Numbered from the stretch's first letter, positions 41,528-51,901 are shown. The stretch is DNA of 64,000 nucleotides from CAJQQK01 sp965224225 (GCA_965224225.1 CBDCZF010000035.1:992001-1056000); one strand, 5' to 3'. Notes: generated from the sequence alone by a model not told the origin. A program made the numbers and translations.

Positions 41528-43060
41528 ATGTACGGTCAGATCTCGACGCTCGCCTTTGTCGGCATCGAAGCGCGCCCGGTCCAGGTTGAAGCGCGCATCA
41601 CCAACGGTCAGCACAATTTCGCAATCGTCGGCCTGCCCGACAAAGCGGTTGCCGAAAGCCGCGAGCGTGTCCGTAATGCACTGCATGCCGTCGGCCTCGG
41701 CCTGCCGTGGACGCGCCTGACCGTCAATCTCGCCCCAGCCGACCTGCCCAAGGAAGGCAGCCATTTCGATCTGCCCATCGCCCTTGCCCTGATGGCTGCC
41801 ATGGGCGCCATCACGCCCGATGCGATCGCGGGGTTTGCAGCCATCGGCGAGCTGTCGCTGGATGGATCGATCCGCGACGTGCCGGGTGCCCTGCCGGCCG
41901 CGATCGGCGCCAACGCGATCGGCAAGGGACTGATCTGCCCGAAAGGCAACGGCCCGGAAGCGGCCTGGGCCGGTGAGGGCGTTGCAATCACGGCGGCCGA
42001 ACATTTGCTCTCACTGATCAACCATTTCAGAGGCGACCAGGTGCTCGCTCGTCCTGAGCCGCATGTTGCACGCCAGGTGCGCGATGCGGTCGACCTCAAG
42101 GATATCAAGGGCCAGGAAACCGCCAAGCGCGCCCTCGAGGTGGCGGCGGCCGGTGGCCACAATCTGCTGATGATCGGGCCGCCGGGCTCCGGCAAGTCGA
42201 TGCTGGCGGCGCGGCTTGCAACCATCCTGCCGCCACTCGAGCCCGAAGAGATGCTCGAAGTCAGCATGGTGCATTCGCTTGCCGGTGAGTTGATGGGCGG
42301 CGTGTTGTGCACCGAGCGCCCGTTCCGGGCACCGCATCATTCAGCCAGCATGGCAGCCCTTGTTGGCGGCGGTTCGCGCCCACGCCCGGGCGAGGTATCG
42401 CTTGCCCACCTGGGCGTTCTGTTTCTCGACGAGTTACCGGAGTTCACGCCGCAAGTGCTCGATTCGCTGCGCCAGCCGCTGGAGAGCGGCGAAACCGTGA
42501 TCGCGCGCGCCAATCACAGGATCTCCTACCCCTCCCGCATCCAGCTGATCGCAGCGATGAACCCGTGCCGTTGCGGCGGTGGTACCGGCCAGGCCTGCAG
42601 GCGCGGGCCCCGATGTGCGGCGGACTATCAAGCGCGCATTTCGGGGCCGTTTCTCGATCGCATTGATCTGACCATCGAAGTGCCCGCCGTAACGGCGGCT
42701 GACCTGTGCCTGCCGGCTCCGAGCGAAGGAAGTAGCGAAGTGCGCGGCCGCGTCGCGGCTGCCCGCGCACGCCAAAGCAAACGGTTCGCCGCTCTGGGCG
42801 GAACGCGGGCACGCACGAACGCGGATTTGAGCGGGCAGTTGCTCGATGAAGTCGCGGCGCCCGATGAGGAAGGGCTCAGATTACTGCGGCAGGCTGCCGA
42901 CACCTTGTTGCTCTCAGCGCGTGGCTTCCATCGCACCTTGCGGGTCGCCCGCACCCTGGCTGATCTCGAAGCAAGTGAAACGATAGCCCGTCAGCATATT
43001 GCCGAAGCCCTGAGTTATCGCGGCGAGGTCCTCAGGCAAACTCCCGCCCGGGCCGCCTGA
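41528..43060 (+). CDS. YifB/ComM-type Mg-chelatase-like AAA ATPase
   Basis: About 510 residues. The N-terminal ChlI-like domain (FVGIEARPVQVEARITNG, VGLPDKAVAESRERV) is followed by an AAA+ core with Walker A IGPPGSGKSMLAARL, Walker B LGVLFLDELPEF, FRAPHHSAS and AAMNPCRCGG. ComM in other bacteria is a helicase that promotes branch migration during natural transformation. The start ATG at 41528 matches the family; a GTG nine bases earlier is possible. Confidence 0.92.
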   Translation: MYGQISTLAFVGIEARPVQVEARITNGQHNFAIVGLPDKAVAESRERVRNALHAVGLGLPWTRLTVNLAPADLPKEGSHFDLPIALALMAAMGAITPDAIAGFAAIGELSLDGSIRDVPGALPAAIGANAIGKGLICPKGNGPEAAWAGEGVAITAAEHLLSLINHFRGDQVLARPEPHVARQVRDAVDLKDIKGQETAKRALEVAAAGGHNLLMIGPPGSGKSMLAARLATILPPLEPEEMLEVSMVHSLAGELMGGVLCTERPFRAPHHSASMAALVGGGSRPRPGEVSLAHLGVLFLDELPEFTPQVLDSLRQPLESGETVIARANHRISYPSRIQLIAAMNPCRCGGGTGQACRRGPRCAADYQARISGPFLDRIDLTIEVPAVTAADLCLPAPSEGSSEVRGRVAAARARQSKRFAALGGTRARTNADLSGQLLDEVAAPDEEGLRLLRQAADTLLLSARGFHRTLRVARTLADLEASETIARQHIAEALSYRGEVLRQTPARAA

Positions 43061-43076
43061 GCGGCCCATGCAATCG

Positions 43077-43514
43077 TCAGTTGGGCATGCGGATCAGGAC
43101 CTGCATCTTGATCAGTTCCGGAAATGTGGCGGTCAGGATCTCGCCGAACAGCCAGAGCAGGGCGAGCAGCGCTATCAAAGCGGGGACTGCGGCAAGCACA
43201 GCCTTCAAGAAAAACATCATGAGGTGAAAGAACGGGATATCGAGCCTCGCGACCGTAGCCAAGGGCGGTGCGCTTTGATCAGGACCGAAGGTCTCGCTGA
43301 GATGGCCGTCATCGAACGGTGAGGCCCGGCTCCGAGGATTGCCGGACACTTCCGGTACTCCGAGCATCGGCTCGTTCACGGCGGCTTCGCGTTCGCGGGC
43401 CTGGCGCGCCTGGGCTTCTCGTTCGCGTCGCAAGGTTCTCGGCAGATCGTTTTCGTCGTCGCCAACGCCGACGTAGGCAAAATTCGATTGTGCCACGGTT
43501 TGTTGTTCTGACAT
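43077..43514 (-). CDS. Small membrane protein of unknown function
   Basis: 145 residues. The first ~90 are polar, with an Arg/Glu/Ala-rich helix (LRREREAQARQAREREAAV). One long hydrophobic stretch (FLKAVLAAVPALIALLALLWLFGEIL) follows, then a short tail. So it is a single-pass membrane protein with a mainly soluble N-terminal part. GGAG precedes the ATG. No family recognised. It is convergent with the ComM gene. Confidence 0.7.
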   Translation of the reverse strand: MSEQQTVAQSNFAYVGVGDDENDLPRTLRREREAQARQAREREAAVNEPMLGVPEVSGNPRSRASPFDDGHLSETFGPDQSAPPLATVARLDIPFFHLMMFFLKAVLAAVPALIALLALLWLFGEILTATFPELIKMQVLIRMPN

Positions 43515-43754
43515 CTTTTGCTCCGACGTGGGCCGGCTCCGGGCGGTTGTCGTACCGCAGGTCGCGATACAGGCGTTGCCTCAATCTGTTAGTTGCCGCA
43601 TCGCCCCTCGCCGCATTTGCCAGGCGTTGCTGCACGCCCGTTTGCGGGCGTGGAATGCGAATTGGGCTGTACTCGTGTGGCGATGCAGCTTATCTGAGGC
43701 TGAACCCTAACGGCGATTTGCGCCGCGAATTTGTCAGAAGCCGAGGAGATATCG

Positions 43755-44285
43755 TTGCAAGACCTCAAGTCACTTATTCGCACGATCCCGGACTATCCCA
43801 AGCCCGGCATCATGTTCCGCGATGTCACCACGCTGTTCCGGGACCCGGAGGGGTTCGAGCTTGCCATCATCGCCATGGCACGGCCCTTCCGCACGGCCCA
43901 CGTCGACGCGGTTGCAGGCATCGAGGCACGCGGCTTCATCCTGGGTGGCGCCATCGCGGACCGCCTTGGCTGCGGCTTTATCCCCATTCGCAAGAAGGGC
44001 AAGTTGCCGGGCAAGACCATCGGCCAGGAATACACCCTCGAATATGGCGTGGATGCCATCGAGATCCATGAAGATGCGATCGAGGCCGGTCAGCGCATCC
44101 TGATCGTCGATGACTTGATTGCGACAGGCGGCACGGCCGAAGCCGCGATCAAACTCATCCAGCAAACCGGCGGCGAGATCGTCGGCGCAACTTTCGTGAT
44201 CGACCTGCCCGAGATCGGCGGCAAGGCGAAACTCGAAGCCCACGACGTCAGGTGTCACGTGCTGGTCGAGTTCGATGGACATTGA
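43755..44285 (+). CDS. apt: Adenine phosphoribosyltransferase
   Basis: A 176-residue type I PRTase. LKSLIRTIPDYPKPGIMFRD is the APT N-terminus, AGIEARGFILGGAIA binds pyrophosphate, and the PRPP motif is ILIVDDLIATGGTA. It makes AMP from adenine and PRPP. I place the start at the TTG at 43755 because AGGAG lies 6 bases upstream and this gives the usual family N-terminus; an earlier TTG at 43731 has no ribosome site. It begins a plus-strand set with a zinc-ribbon gene and mtnA. Confidence 0.94.
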   Translation: MQDLKSLIRTIPDYPKPGIMFRDVTTLFRDPEGFELAIIAMARPFRTAHVDAVAGIEARGFILGGAIADRLGCGFIPIRKKGKLPGKTIGQEYTLEYGVDAIEIHEDAIEAGQRILIVDDLIATGGTAEAAIKLIQQTGGEIVGATFVIDLPEIGGKAKLEAHDVRCHVLVEFDGH

Positions 44286-44304
44286 CAATGAGGGGGCTGC
44301 GACA

Positions 44305-44547
44305 ATGCAATCCGATTACAAAGCATTGAGCGAGACCGAGTGGTGTGCTGCGCATGCTACGATTGCGGCGTGGAAGAACGACCCCGCTGCCGATTACACC
44401 TGCCCGAAATGCGAGGCTCCTAACGTGTCGATAACGGACAATTCGGTCAGACCATACGCCGAGTGGTTCATCTTCTCGTGTGCTTCGTGCGGCCTCGAGG
44501 TCGCGGTACACCTGCCGCAGGCACCAACTCCCGGCGGGTCCGTGTAG
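44305..44547 (+). CDS. Small zinc-ribbon protein
   Basis: About 80 residues with two Cys pairs, CPKC and CASC, about 30 residues apart, a probable zinc ribbon. The ATG at 44305 follows GAGGGGG at a good distance; an ATG at 44275 would overlap apt. It lies 19 bases after apt and about 30 before mtnA, so the three genes are probably one transcript. No specific function can be given. Confidence 0.75.
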   Translation: MQSDYKALSETEWCAAHATIAAWKNDPAADYTCPKCEAPNVSITDNSVRPYAEWFIFSCASCGLEVAVHLPQAPTPGGSV

Positions 44548-44580
44548 TTGGAAGCTTTGGTTGTTTGACGAGGTTGCGTC

Positions 44581-45660
<1,080 letters not shown>

Positions 45661-45706
45661 CCCGTAGTAATTCGCGCTGACCAGGTGTTGGCCGGCCGGC
45701 CTCACC

Positions 45707-46519
45707 CTACCTATCGATCAGGTTGGGCGTCAGCTTGGTGACCCGCCAGTCGTAGTTCTTGAAGGACATCTCGGCCGTAACGTCGGCCAGCGCCGCCTCG
45801 GCGTTGCGCGCGATACCGACCTCGAAAGCGGTCGGTCCGGCAAACTCGAAGCTCTTGATGTTGGAAAGCCCGAACGAGGCCGCCTCCCCGCCGGTGCTTC
45901 CGGCACCTGCATTCGGGAAGAGCAACTCTGCGACCTTTTTCGAATCGAGGCTCAACTGCCCGACGAGCCCGCCAAGTGCGTCCTTGACGTCCTTGTTTTC
46001 AAGCAGTGCGCCGATCTTGCCCGGCACTTTGAAACCGCCGATCGTCATGCCTTGATCCTTCTTGTCACCGGCAGTTTCATCACTGGTCTTGGCGATTGCC
46101 TGGCCAAGATTGAGGACGGCTGCCATGCCGCCCATCTTGTCGATCTCGCCAAGCACGGCTTGCTGGATGACGGCATTGAAGTTCATGCCGTTGCTGTAGG
46201 CCTCGGTCACTTTCTCAGGCGTGACGACGGTTGCCAGCGCACCATCGACGATCTTTTCGATGTTCTGCCGCGGGATCTGGTCGGCGACCAGCTTCGTTGC
46301 CGGACCGAAATCCTTCATAACCGCTTCAATGCGCTTGTTGACCTGGTTCAGGACCGGCTCGCGCATCGAGCGGCGCACGCTGGGAAAGTCGATCTTGGCT
46401 GCGAGCGTGCCGGCGTCATTCGCCTCCAGCCCTTGATGGATGCGATAGCCGGTGAACGCCGGCCACGCGACATAGAAGCCGACAAGTGCCAATAGGACGA
46501 CCAATAAGAACCGTTTCAT
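45707..46519 (-). CDS. DUF2939 family membrane-anchored protein
   Basis: A 270-residue protein. The N-terminal hydrophobic helix (FLLVVLLALVGFYVAWPAF) is followed by TGYRIHQGLEANDAGTLAAKIDFPSVRRSMREP, the signature of DUF2939 proteins. The rest is predicted to lie in the periplasm. GGAGG lies 6 bases before the ATG. Function of the family is unknown. It faces the mtnA stop. Confidence 0.85.
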   Translation of the reverse strand: MKRFLLVVLLALVGFYVAWPAFTGYRIHQGLEANDAGTLAAKIDFPSVRRSMREPVLNQVNKRIEAVMKDFGPATKLVADQIPRQNIEKIVDGALATVVTPEKVTEAYSNGMNFNAVIQQAVLGEIDKMGGMAAVLNLGQAIAKTSDETAGDKKDQGMTIGGFKVPGKIGALLENKDVKDALGGLVGQLSLDSKKVAELLFPNAGAGSTGGEAASFGLSNIKSFEFAGPTAFEVGIARNAEAALADVTAEMSFKNYDWRVTKLTPNLIDR

Positions 46520-46649
46520 TTGCGCCTCCTGAAGATGCCTCGAAGATATACCTTTCCCGAGACACCGGGAGGGCCTTTAGGCTGAAAAAATGACGAGGAT
46601 CGTACCTGTTGAAAATTCATCCAAGGCGAATTTGACCCGAGTTCCTGCC

Positions 46650-47762
46650 TCACTCGGTCGCCCAGTCGGCCTCGGTCAGCGGCCTCGGCGGGGCAAACAT
46701 GCCATCGAGTACGCTCCTGACGGCGGCTTCCTCGAGATCCCTCGTAATAAAGACGAAGCGCGAACGGCGGTCCTCGCTTGGCCAGGCATCCAGCGTTGTG
46801 GTCGGGTAGAAGATATGCTGCACGCCATGGATGACGAACGGCAGCGGCTCCGATTCGATATTGGCAATGCCCTTTATTCTGAGCAGCTTGGCACCGTGTT
46901 GCAAGCGCAGCATCTCCATCGCGAGCGACAGCTTGGTGCCATCGAGGGGGGCCTCGTAGGTAATCGCAAACGAGCGGATGCCGTGTGTGTGGCCTGACCG
47001 CTCGAGACCGTCACCATGCGCGTTGCCAACTCCATGATGGTGACCATCGTGGTCGTGGTGCGTGCAATCCGGGTCGGCACAACCCGGATCGTGCAGATAG
47101 GCCTCATCGTTCAGCCAGCCTTCGGCGTGCCGTTTGGCCGCAACCGGTTCAAAGGCACCAAGACCGGTGACGATGTCGGACGATCCCTGACCATTGACGA
47201 CGACCGAAACCGGGGCCGCCGGATTGAGCTTGCGGATCAGGTGTTCAAGCGCCGCTGGTTCGCCGTCGATCCGATCGGTCTTGGTCAGCACGATGCGGTC
47301 CGCAATCGCGATCTGCTTTGCGGGCTCGAAATAGCTGTCGAGCTCTTGTTCGATCAATTCGGAATCGACCGTCGTGACGATGCCGTCGAGCGCATAGATC
47401 CGGAACAGGTCTTCTTCCGTCATCAACGTGTGTGCGATCGGTGCCGGGTCAGCAAGACCCGTGGTCTCGAGCACGACGCGAGCGAGGTCGGGGATCGTGC
47501 CGGCCTGCGCCTGCCAGTAAAGACGGCCGAGGGCTTCGACCAAGTCACCACGCACGGCACAGCACACGCAGCCCGACGGCAGCAGCACGGTTTCCTCTTC
47601 GGCCGCCTCGATCAGGGCATCGTCGATACCGACTTCACCGAATTCGTTGACGATCACGGCCGTGCCGGCCATCGCCGGATCGGCGAGCAACGCCTTCAGC
47701 AGCGTCGTCTTACCGCTGCCGAGAAATCCGGTGAGCACGGTGAGGGGAATGGGCAGGTTCAC
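46650..47762 (-). CDS. CobW/COG0523 metal-trafficking GTPase
   Basis: About 370 residues. Walker A is GFLGSGKTTLLKALL; the metal motif is GCVCC; VLTKTDRIDGEPAALE gives the guanine-binding NKxD-type site, here TKTD. A His/Asp-rich linker near residue 255 (CTHHDHDGHHHGVGNAHGDG) precedes the C-terminal CobW_C domain. These proteins deliver zinc or other metals to client enzymes. The GTG at 47762 has GAGAGG upstream and gives the family N-terminus; the frame runs open to 48053 without support. Metal is probably zinc, from the His tract. Confidence 0.88.
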   Translation of the reverse strand: MNLPIPLTVLTGFLGSGKTTLLKALLADPAMAGTAVIVNEFGEVGIDDALIEAAEEETVLLPSGCVCCAVRGDLVEALGRLYWQAQAGTIPDLARVVLETTGLADPAPIAHTLMTEEDLFRIYALDGIVTTVDSELIEQELDSYFEPAKQIAIADRIVLTKTDRIDGEPAALEHLIRKLNPAAPVSVVVNGQGSSDIVTGLGAFEPVAAKRHAEGWLNDEAYLHDPGCADPDCTHHDHDGHHHGVGNAHGDGLERSGHTHGIRSFAITYEAPLDGTKLSLAMEMLRLQHGAKLLRIKGIANIESEPLPFVIHGVQHIFYPTTTLDAWPSEDRRSRFVFITRDLEEAAVRSVLDGMFAPPRPLTEADWATE

Positions 47763-47835
47763 AGGAGCCTCTCGCAAAGGGCGGTTCGATCTGCTATCGG
47801 CTCGCACAGCTTGGCATCGGGTGCAAGGGGCACGA

Positions 47836-48570
47836 ATGGCACGCAAATCAATCAAGCCGGCACCGAAAAAGCCCGCGACAGCGACAGCGACAAAATCGGC
47901 GATTGCGTCCCGCCCGAAGCGCGGCGAGACGGCGGCACGCCGGGCGATCATCCAGACGACCCTCGAGATGAGCGGGTCCGGCCTGTCGCCGGGCCGATCG
48001 GGCAACGTTTCGCAGCGCTGGGGCGAGGGCATGCTCATCACACCCTCCGGCATGGCCTACGAGACGATCGAGCCATCCGACATCGTCTTCGTTGCAGAGG
48101 ACGGCACCGTTGCCGCCGGCCAGCGCAAGCCATCGAGCGAGTGGCAATTTCACCTGTCTGCCTATCATGCGCGCCCCGATCGCAGCGCGGTCGTCCACAC
48201 ACATTCGCTGCATGCCACCGTGCTTGCCTGCGCACACCGGCCGATCCCGGCGTTTCACTACATGGTCGCCATCGCCGGCGGCCGCGACATTCCGTGTGTG
48301 CCTTATGCGACGTTCGGCACGCAGGAGTTGGCCCGCCACATCGCCAAAGGCCTCAGCGATCGCGACGCCTGCCTGATGGCCAACCACGGCCAGATCGCAA
48401 TCGGCCGCGACCTTGCCGGCGCGCTCGAGTTGGCGCACGAGGTCGAGGTACTGGCCGAGCAGTACGCCAAACTGCTCGCGATCGGCGGCAAAGCGCATCT
48501 CCTGGACGATGCCGAGATGGCCGAAGTCCTGGCGCGCTTCAAGGGTTATGGCCAGAAGGCGCAAGGGTAG
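47836..48570 (+). CDS. Class II aldolase/adducin family protein
   Basis: A 244-residue protein. A 35-residue Lys/Ala/Pro-rich head precedes the aldolase fold: SPGRSGNVSQRW (phosphate site), SEWQFHLSAY (catalytic Glu), VHTHSLHATVLA (two zinc His) and MANHGQIAIG (third His). Class II aldolases cleave phosphorylated ketoses such as fuculose-1-phosphate. Given mtnA 2.2 kb upstream, it could be methylthioribulose-1-phosphate aldolase (Ald2), but other substrates are possible. The ATG at 47836 has AAGGGG upstream. It is divergent from the CobW gene. Confidence 0.82.
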   Translation: MARKSIKPAPKKPATATATKSAIASRPKRGETAARRAIIQTTLEMSGSGLSPGRSGNVSQRWGEGMLITPSGMAYETIEPSDIVFVAEDGTVAAGQRKPSSEWQFHLSAYHARPDRSAVVHTHSLHATVLACAHRPIPAFHYMVAIAGGRDIPCVPYATFGTQELARHIAKGLSDRDACLMANHGQIAIGRDLAGALELAHEVEVLAEQYAKLLAIGGKAHLLDDAEMAEVLARFKGYGQKAQG

Positions 48571-48652
48571 ATATTCCGGGAACGCCTCAACTTGCAGTAA
48601 CACTCGAAATACAGCAAACTCATCACGTTTATTGTTAGTTTGGGAGTTTGCA

Positions 48653-49837
48653 GTGCTATCAGAGCTTTTGAGTTTGTTTGCGTCTCTTCACGGATTGGGA
48701 TTGCTTTTCACGATTTTGGTCCCTGGGGTCGGATTAGGCTATTGGGCTTGCCGTGTACTCGAACCAAAAATCGGGGAGCTCAAACGGCAACTCAAAGAAG
48801 TGAAGGCTGAACGCGACGAGCAAAACGGCAAACGCGAAAAGTTCGAGTTGGAACTTGGCCTGGAGAAAGCAAAGACTGCAAATTTCAATGCCATCCGCGA
48901 GGCGTTGTTTGGCGAGGAGGATGAGCTTTGGCAGCTGAATGGTGCGGAGCCACCGGCCAACTACGCGAGTAGGCTTGCTGCAAGCAAACCGAAGATCCTA
49001 ACGATTGCAAATTTCAAAGGCGGCGTTGGCAAGACGACACTTGCGGCCAATCTTATCGCCTATCTGGCCGCGAACCGCGGGTTGCGTGTTTTAGCTATCG
49101 ATCTGGATTACCAGGGCTCGTTGTCGGAGACGCTGCTACGCACAGTAGGGCAGGACTTCGCGGGCTCGGTCGTGGATGATCTCATCAACGGGACACGCGA
49201 TGGGGCAGAAATTAAGCACCTGGCCCGTCCACTTTCGCCCGCACTGCCAGCTTCGGCAGTCTTGACATCAGACTATAGCCTTGCTCGCACCGAGAACCGT
49301 GTGATGTTGAGCTGGTTACTGCGCGAAACCAAGGATGATGTTCGCTTTCGGCTTGGCCGTTGCTTGCTCGATGACCATGTTCAGGACAACTTCGACGTCG
49401 TCGTCATCGATGCGCCGCCACGGTTAACGACTGCTGCGGTGGCCGCACTGACCGCGAGCCATCACGTAATTATTCCTTGCGTGCCTGATCACCTATCAGT
49501 TCCCGCCGTCGGTCGCTTCCTTAAGCAGGTTTCAGGCGTCATGCCTGAGCTGAATGCTGGTTTGAATGTTGCCGGTGTGGTCCTGAACCTGACGCAGGGA
49601 GCCAACCTGCTGCAGCGAGAAGACGACGCCAAAGCCAGCATTTCGGATGAGTTTGCTTTCTCAGGTAACAACGGCCATATTTTCGATCGGCACATTCCGC
49701 GCTTGGCTGCGCTGGCCAGCGCCGCCGGACAGAATATTGCCTACTTGGGAAACCAACCATTTAGGCAAGCGATCATGGACCCACTCGGCGATGAAATCGC
49801 CCAGAGCATCGGTCTCGGAGCCGCTCATGAAAGTTAA
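48653..49837 (+). CDS. Membrane-anchored ParA-type ATPase
   Basis: A 394-residue protein. An N-terminal hydrophobic helix (~10-31) and a charged coiled coil (~35-80) precede a ParA/MinD-type ATPase: deviant Walker A NFKGGVGKTTLAANL (Lys at 127), DLDYQGSLSETLL, and Walker B VVIDAPPRL. The GTG start at 48653 has GGGAG upstream. No parB, parS repeats or plasmid genes are nearby. The start of the gene is A+T-rich for this window (25 G+C in 48661-48720). The ATG of a 64-residue gene overlaps its end. Membrane attachment is unusual for ParA. Function unknown. Confidence 0.82.
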   Translation: MLSELLSLFASLHGLGLLFTILVPGVGLGYWACRVLEPKIGELKRQLKEVKAERDEQNGKREKFELELGLEKAKTANFNAIREALFGEEDELWQLNGAEPPANYASRLAASKPKILTIANFKGGVGKTTLAANLIAYLAANRGLRVLAIDLDYQGSLSETLLRTVGQDFAGSVVDDLINGTRDGAEIKHLARPLSPALPASAVLTSDYSLARTENRVMLSWLLRETKDDVRFRLGRCLLDDHVQDNFDVVVIDAPPRLTTAAVAALTASHHVIIPCVPDHLSVPAVGRFLKQVSGVMPELNAGLNVAGVVLNLTQGANLLQREDDAKASISDEFAFSGNNGHIFDRHIPRLAALASAAGQNIAYLGNQPFRQAIMDPLGDEIAQSIGLGAAHES

Positions 49838-50021
49838 GCAGTTGCGTAACGTGATGGACCGATTCGCCGATCTAACCGGCGGCGACCGCTCCACGAAAGA
49901 AGGCAAGTCGATTCGAAATTTCGCTGATGCCCTCGGCGAATTCGACACAAAAACCGTGAAGGCGTTCGTCAAAGAAACCAAAAAGCGCCAGAATCAAATT
50001 ATAGGTGAGCAAAAGGACTGA
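49827..50021 (+). CDS. Small partner protein of the ParA-like ATPase
   Basis: A 64-residue, Lys-rich protein starting MKVKQLRNVMDRFADL. It overlaps the ATPase gene by 11 bases, so translation is coupled. Its length up to residue 47 aligns without gaps to the N-terminus of the next gene: both have VK-x-L-x-x-V at 3-9 and (T/S)V-x-AF at 43-47. It may regulate the ATPase or bridge it to cargo, by analogy with small ParA partners, but this is inference. Confidence 0.75.
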   Translation: MKVKQLRNVMDRFADLTGGDRSTKEGKSIRNFADALGEFDTKTVKAFVKETKKRQNQIIGEQKD

Positions 50022-50080
50022 ACCCTCTTACGCCGCCGTGAGTGCAGGGTCGCGGCATCGCCTCCGAAAGGCACGCTCCG

Positions 50081-50545
50081 ATGCAAGTCAAAGACCTGCA
50101 GGCCGTGATTGAACAGATCCAGCTGGTGTTTGAGGACGCCGGCGCCAAAAGTGCGGCGTCCGACTTTGCCGAGCTGCAAACGCTGTTCGAAGGCTGCGAG
50201 GATCAATCCGTCGATGCCTTCATTGCCGACCTGCGTCGCCTCTACGTCAAGGCACCAGCCAAGACACCGCAAGGCGCGGTCAACGAGGTGGTCGTCAAGC
50301 GCCACACAAAGGCGCTCGCCGAAGCCGGCGAGGACAAATCGACATTCGAGGCGGCCGTGAAGGCGCTCGATGCCGACAAGGCGGTTCGCAAGTCGGAAAT
50401 GAATGCCATCCAGAAGGCATACATCGGCGGGCGTGATGCCTGGCCGACCCGCAAAGCGGCCCTCGATGCGATTACCGACACGTTCGCCCGCCGTGCCTAT
50501 CAGCGCGAGGCGATGAAGGGCATCGAAAAAGTGACGCCGTGGTAA
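50081..50545 (+). CDS. Protein sharing the 64-residue module, extended
   Basis: A 154-residue protein. Residues 1-54 (start MQVKDLQAVIEQIQLVFEDA) correspond to the whole upstream small protein. Residues 55-154 add a helical, Lys/Ala-rich region ending in FARRAYQREAMKGIEKVTPW. There is no signal peptide or membrane helix. It starts 59 bases after the small gene on the same strand, so it probably belongs to the same locus, although its base composition is closer to the surrounding chromosome. No family recognised. Confidence 0.72.
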   Translation: MQVKDLQAVIEQIQLVFEDAGAKSAASDFAELQTLFEGCEDQSVDAFIADLRRLYVKAPAKTPQGAVNEVVVKRHTKALAEAGEDKSTFEAAVKALDADKAVRKSEMNAIQKAYIGGRDAWPTRKAALDAITDTFARRAYQREAMKGIEKVTPW

Positions 50546-50767
50546 TTGGGCAGGAACTTCGCCCCCGCCCAAGAACCGTTTCCCTCATCCGCATGAGTCA
50601 TCCTTCGTGTTGCAGCCATCAAGCTGCGCATGGTCACCGCTGCGCTGGCTGTCCCTTCTGGACAGGCTATGAGCACGGCGCGATGAAGATTGGCACTGGC
50701 AAAAGACCGCCAGGCAGGCATTATGGCCGGCGCGACTATCGACAGGCGCGATGATGAGGTATGACGG

Positions 50768-51892
50768 GTGAATTCGATCATGACGGGTGCCGCCAGAAAA
50801 TTGACCTCTGCTGCTCAGATGCTGGCAGTCCTCTGCCTGGTTTCGGCCTGCGGCAGCGAGGAGGAAAAGACCCGGGAAATTCCGCCGCGGGCGATCAAAT
50901 ACATGAAGCTCGGTGAGGTTGCAGAACAAACCTCTCGCGTACTGGCCGGTGTCGTCAAAGCGGGAACGCGCTCGAACGTTGCCTTCGAAACGGCAGGTCG
51001 CGTCGTGTCGCTCGACAAGAAAGTTGGCGACAAGGCCGAGAAGGGCGACAAGCTTGCGTCGCTGGATGGCGAACCGTTCGAATTACGCGCCCGCGAGGCA
51101 CAATTCACCCTCAACCAGGCCGAAGCCTTGCTGAAAGATGCACGGCAGAAATTCGAGCAGCAGCAGGAACTCTGGAAGAAGCAGATTACGACCAGAACCG
51201 CTTACGACACGGCGGTCTCGAATTTGAGCAACGCCGAGGGCCAGGTCGGCATCGCAAAGAGCCAGCTGAGGTTGCGCGAACGCGACCTTGACAAGACCAC
51301 GCTCGCAGCACCCTTCCCGGGGCTGATTGCCGAAAAGAAGATCGAAGTCTTCGAGGAAGTCTCGGCCGGCCAGCCGGTTTACGTGATCCAGACGGATGAT
51401 GAAAACGAGGTCGAAGTTGTCATTCCGGAAAGTCTTATTGAACGAGTGACAGTCGGGCAGCCGGTCGATGTTGCCTTCCCGCCGCTTGGTGGCCTGAAAG
51501 TCGCCGCCAGGGTTACGGAGATCTCGCCGGTTGCAAGCGAGGGCAACGCCTTTCCGGTAACGGTTCGCTTGCAGAATGCGCCAGGTGATGTTCGCCCGGG
51601 CATGAGTGCGGAGGTCACGTTCCGTTTCACGACTGAAGCAACAGGCAAGGCCTTTTCGGTCCCGGTCGCCGCCCTGAAACCCGACATCGAGGCCAAGGGC
51701 GCAACCGTGTTCGTCTACGACGAGAAAGAAGGTGTCGTGCGCTCCCGCCCCGTTCAGGTCATCGGGATCGACGGGAACTCGCCGCAGATCGTCGGCGGGG
51801 TCAAAGCCGGTGACGTTATTGCGACTGCCGGTGTCGGCCACATGTACGATGGCATGAAGGTCCGCCTGCTCACTCCCCGACAACCCAATTGA
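50768..51892 (+). CDS. RND efflux periplasmic adaptor lipoprotein
   Basis: A 374-residue membrane fusion protein. The signal ends in a lipobox (LVSACGSE), so it is anchored to the inner membrane by lipid. VAFETAGRVVSLDKKVGDKAEKGDKLASLD is the lipoyl-like hairpin, followed by a coiled-coil hairpin (residues ~95-165) and a beta-barrel with LGGLKVAARVTEISPVA. It joins the RND pump to an outer-membrane channel. GTG start at 50768. The pump gene follows after 9 bases. Confidence 0.92.
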   Translation: MNSIMTGAARKLTSAAQMLAVLCLVSACGSEEEKTREIPPRAIKYMKLGEVAEQTSRVLAGVVKAGTRSNVAFETAGRVVSLDKKVGDKAEKGDKLASLDGEPFELRAREAQFTLNQAEALLKDARQKFEQQQELWKKQITTRTAYDTAVSNLSNAEGQVGIAKSQLRLRERDLDKTTLAAPFPGLIAEKKIEVFEEVSAGQPVYVIQTDDENEVEVVIPESLIERVTVGQPVDVAFPPLGGLKVAARVTEISPVASEGNAFPVTVRLQNAPGDVRPGMSAEVTFRFTTEATGKAFSVPVAALKPDIEAKGATVFVYDEKEGVVRSRPVQVIGIDGNSPQIVGGVKAGDVIATAGVGHMYDGMKVRLLTPRQPN

Positions 51893-51901
51893 GGCATTGC
51901 C

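Noticed and set aside
47016..48638. A 540-codon plus-strand frame covering the CobW gene and part of the aldolase
   Set aside because: It overlaps two well-supported genes in other frames and encodes Arg/His-rich sequence without domain features.
50593..50754. Small Cys/His-rich frame (starts MSHPSCCSHQ, contains CAGCPFW)
   Set aside because: The Cys/His content is interesting, but there is no clear ribosome site and I know no family; left out until homologues are found.
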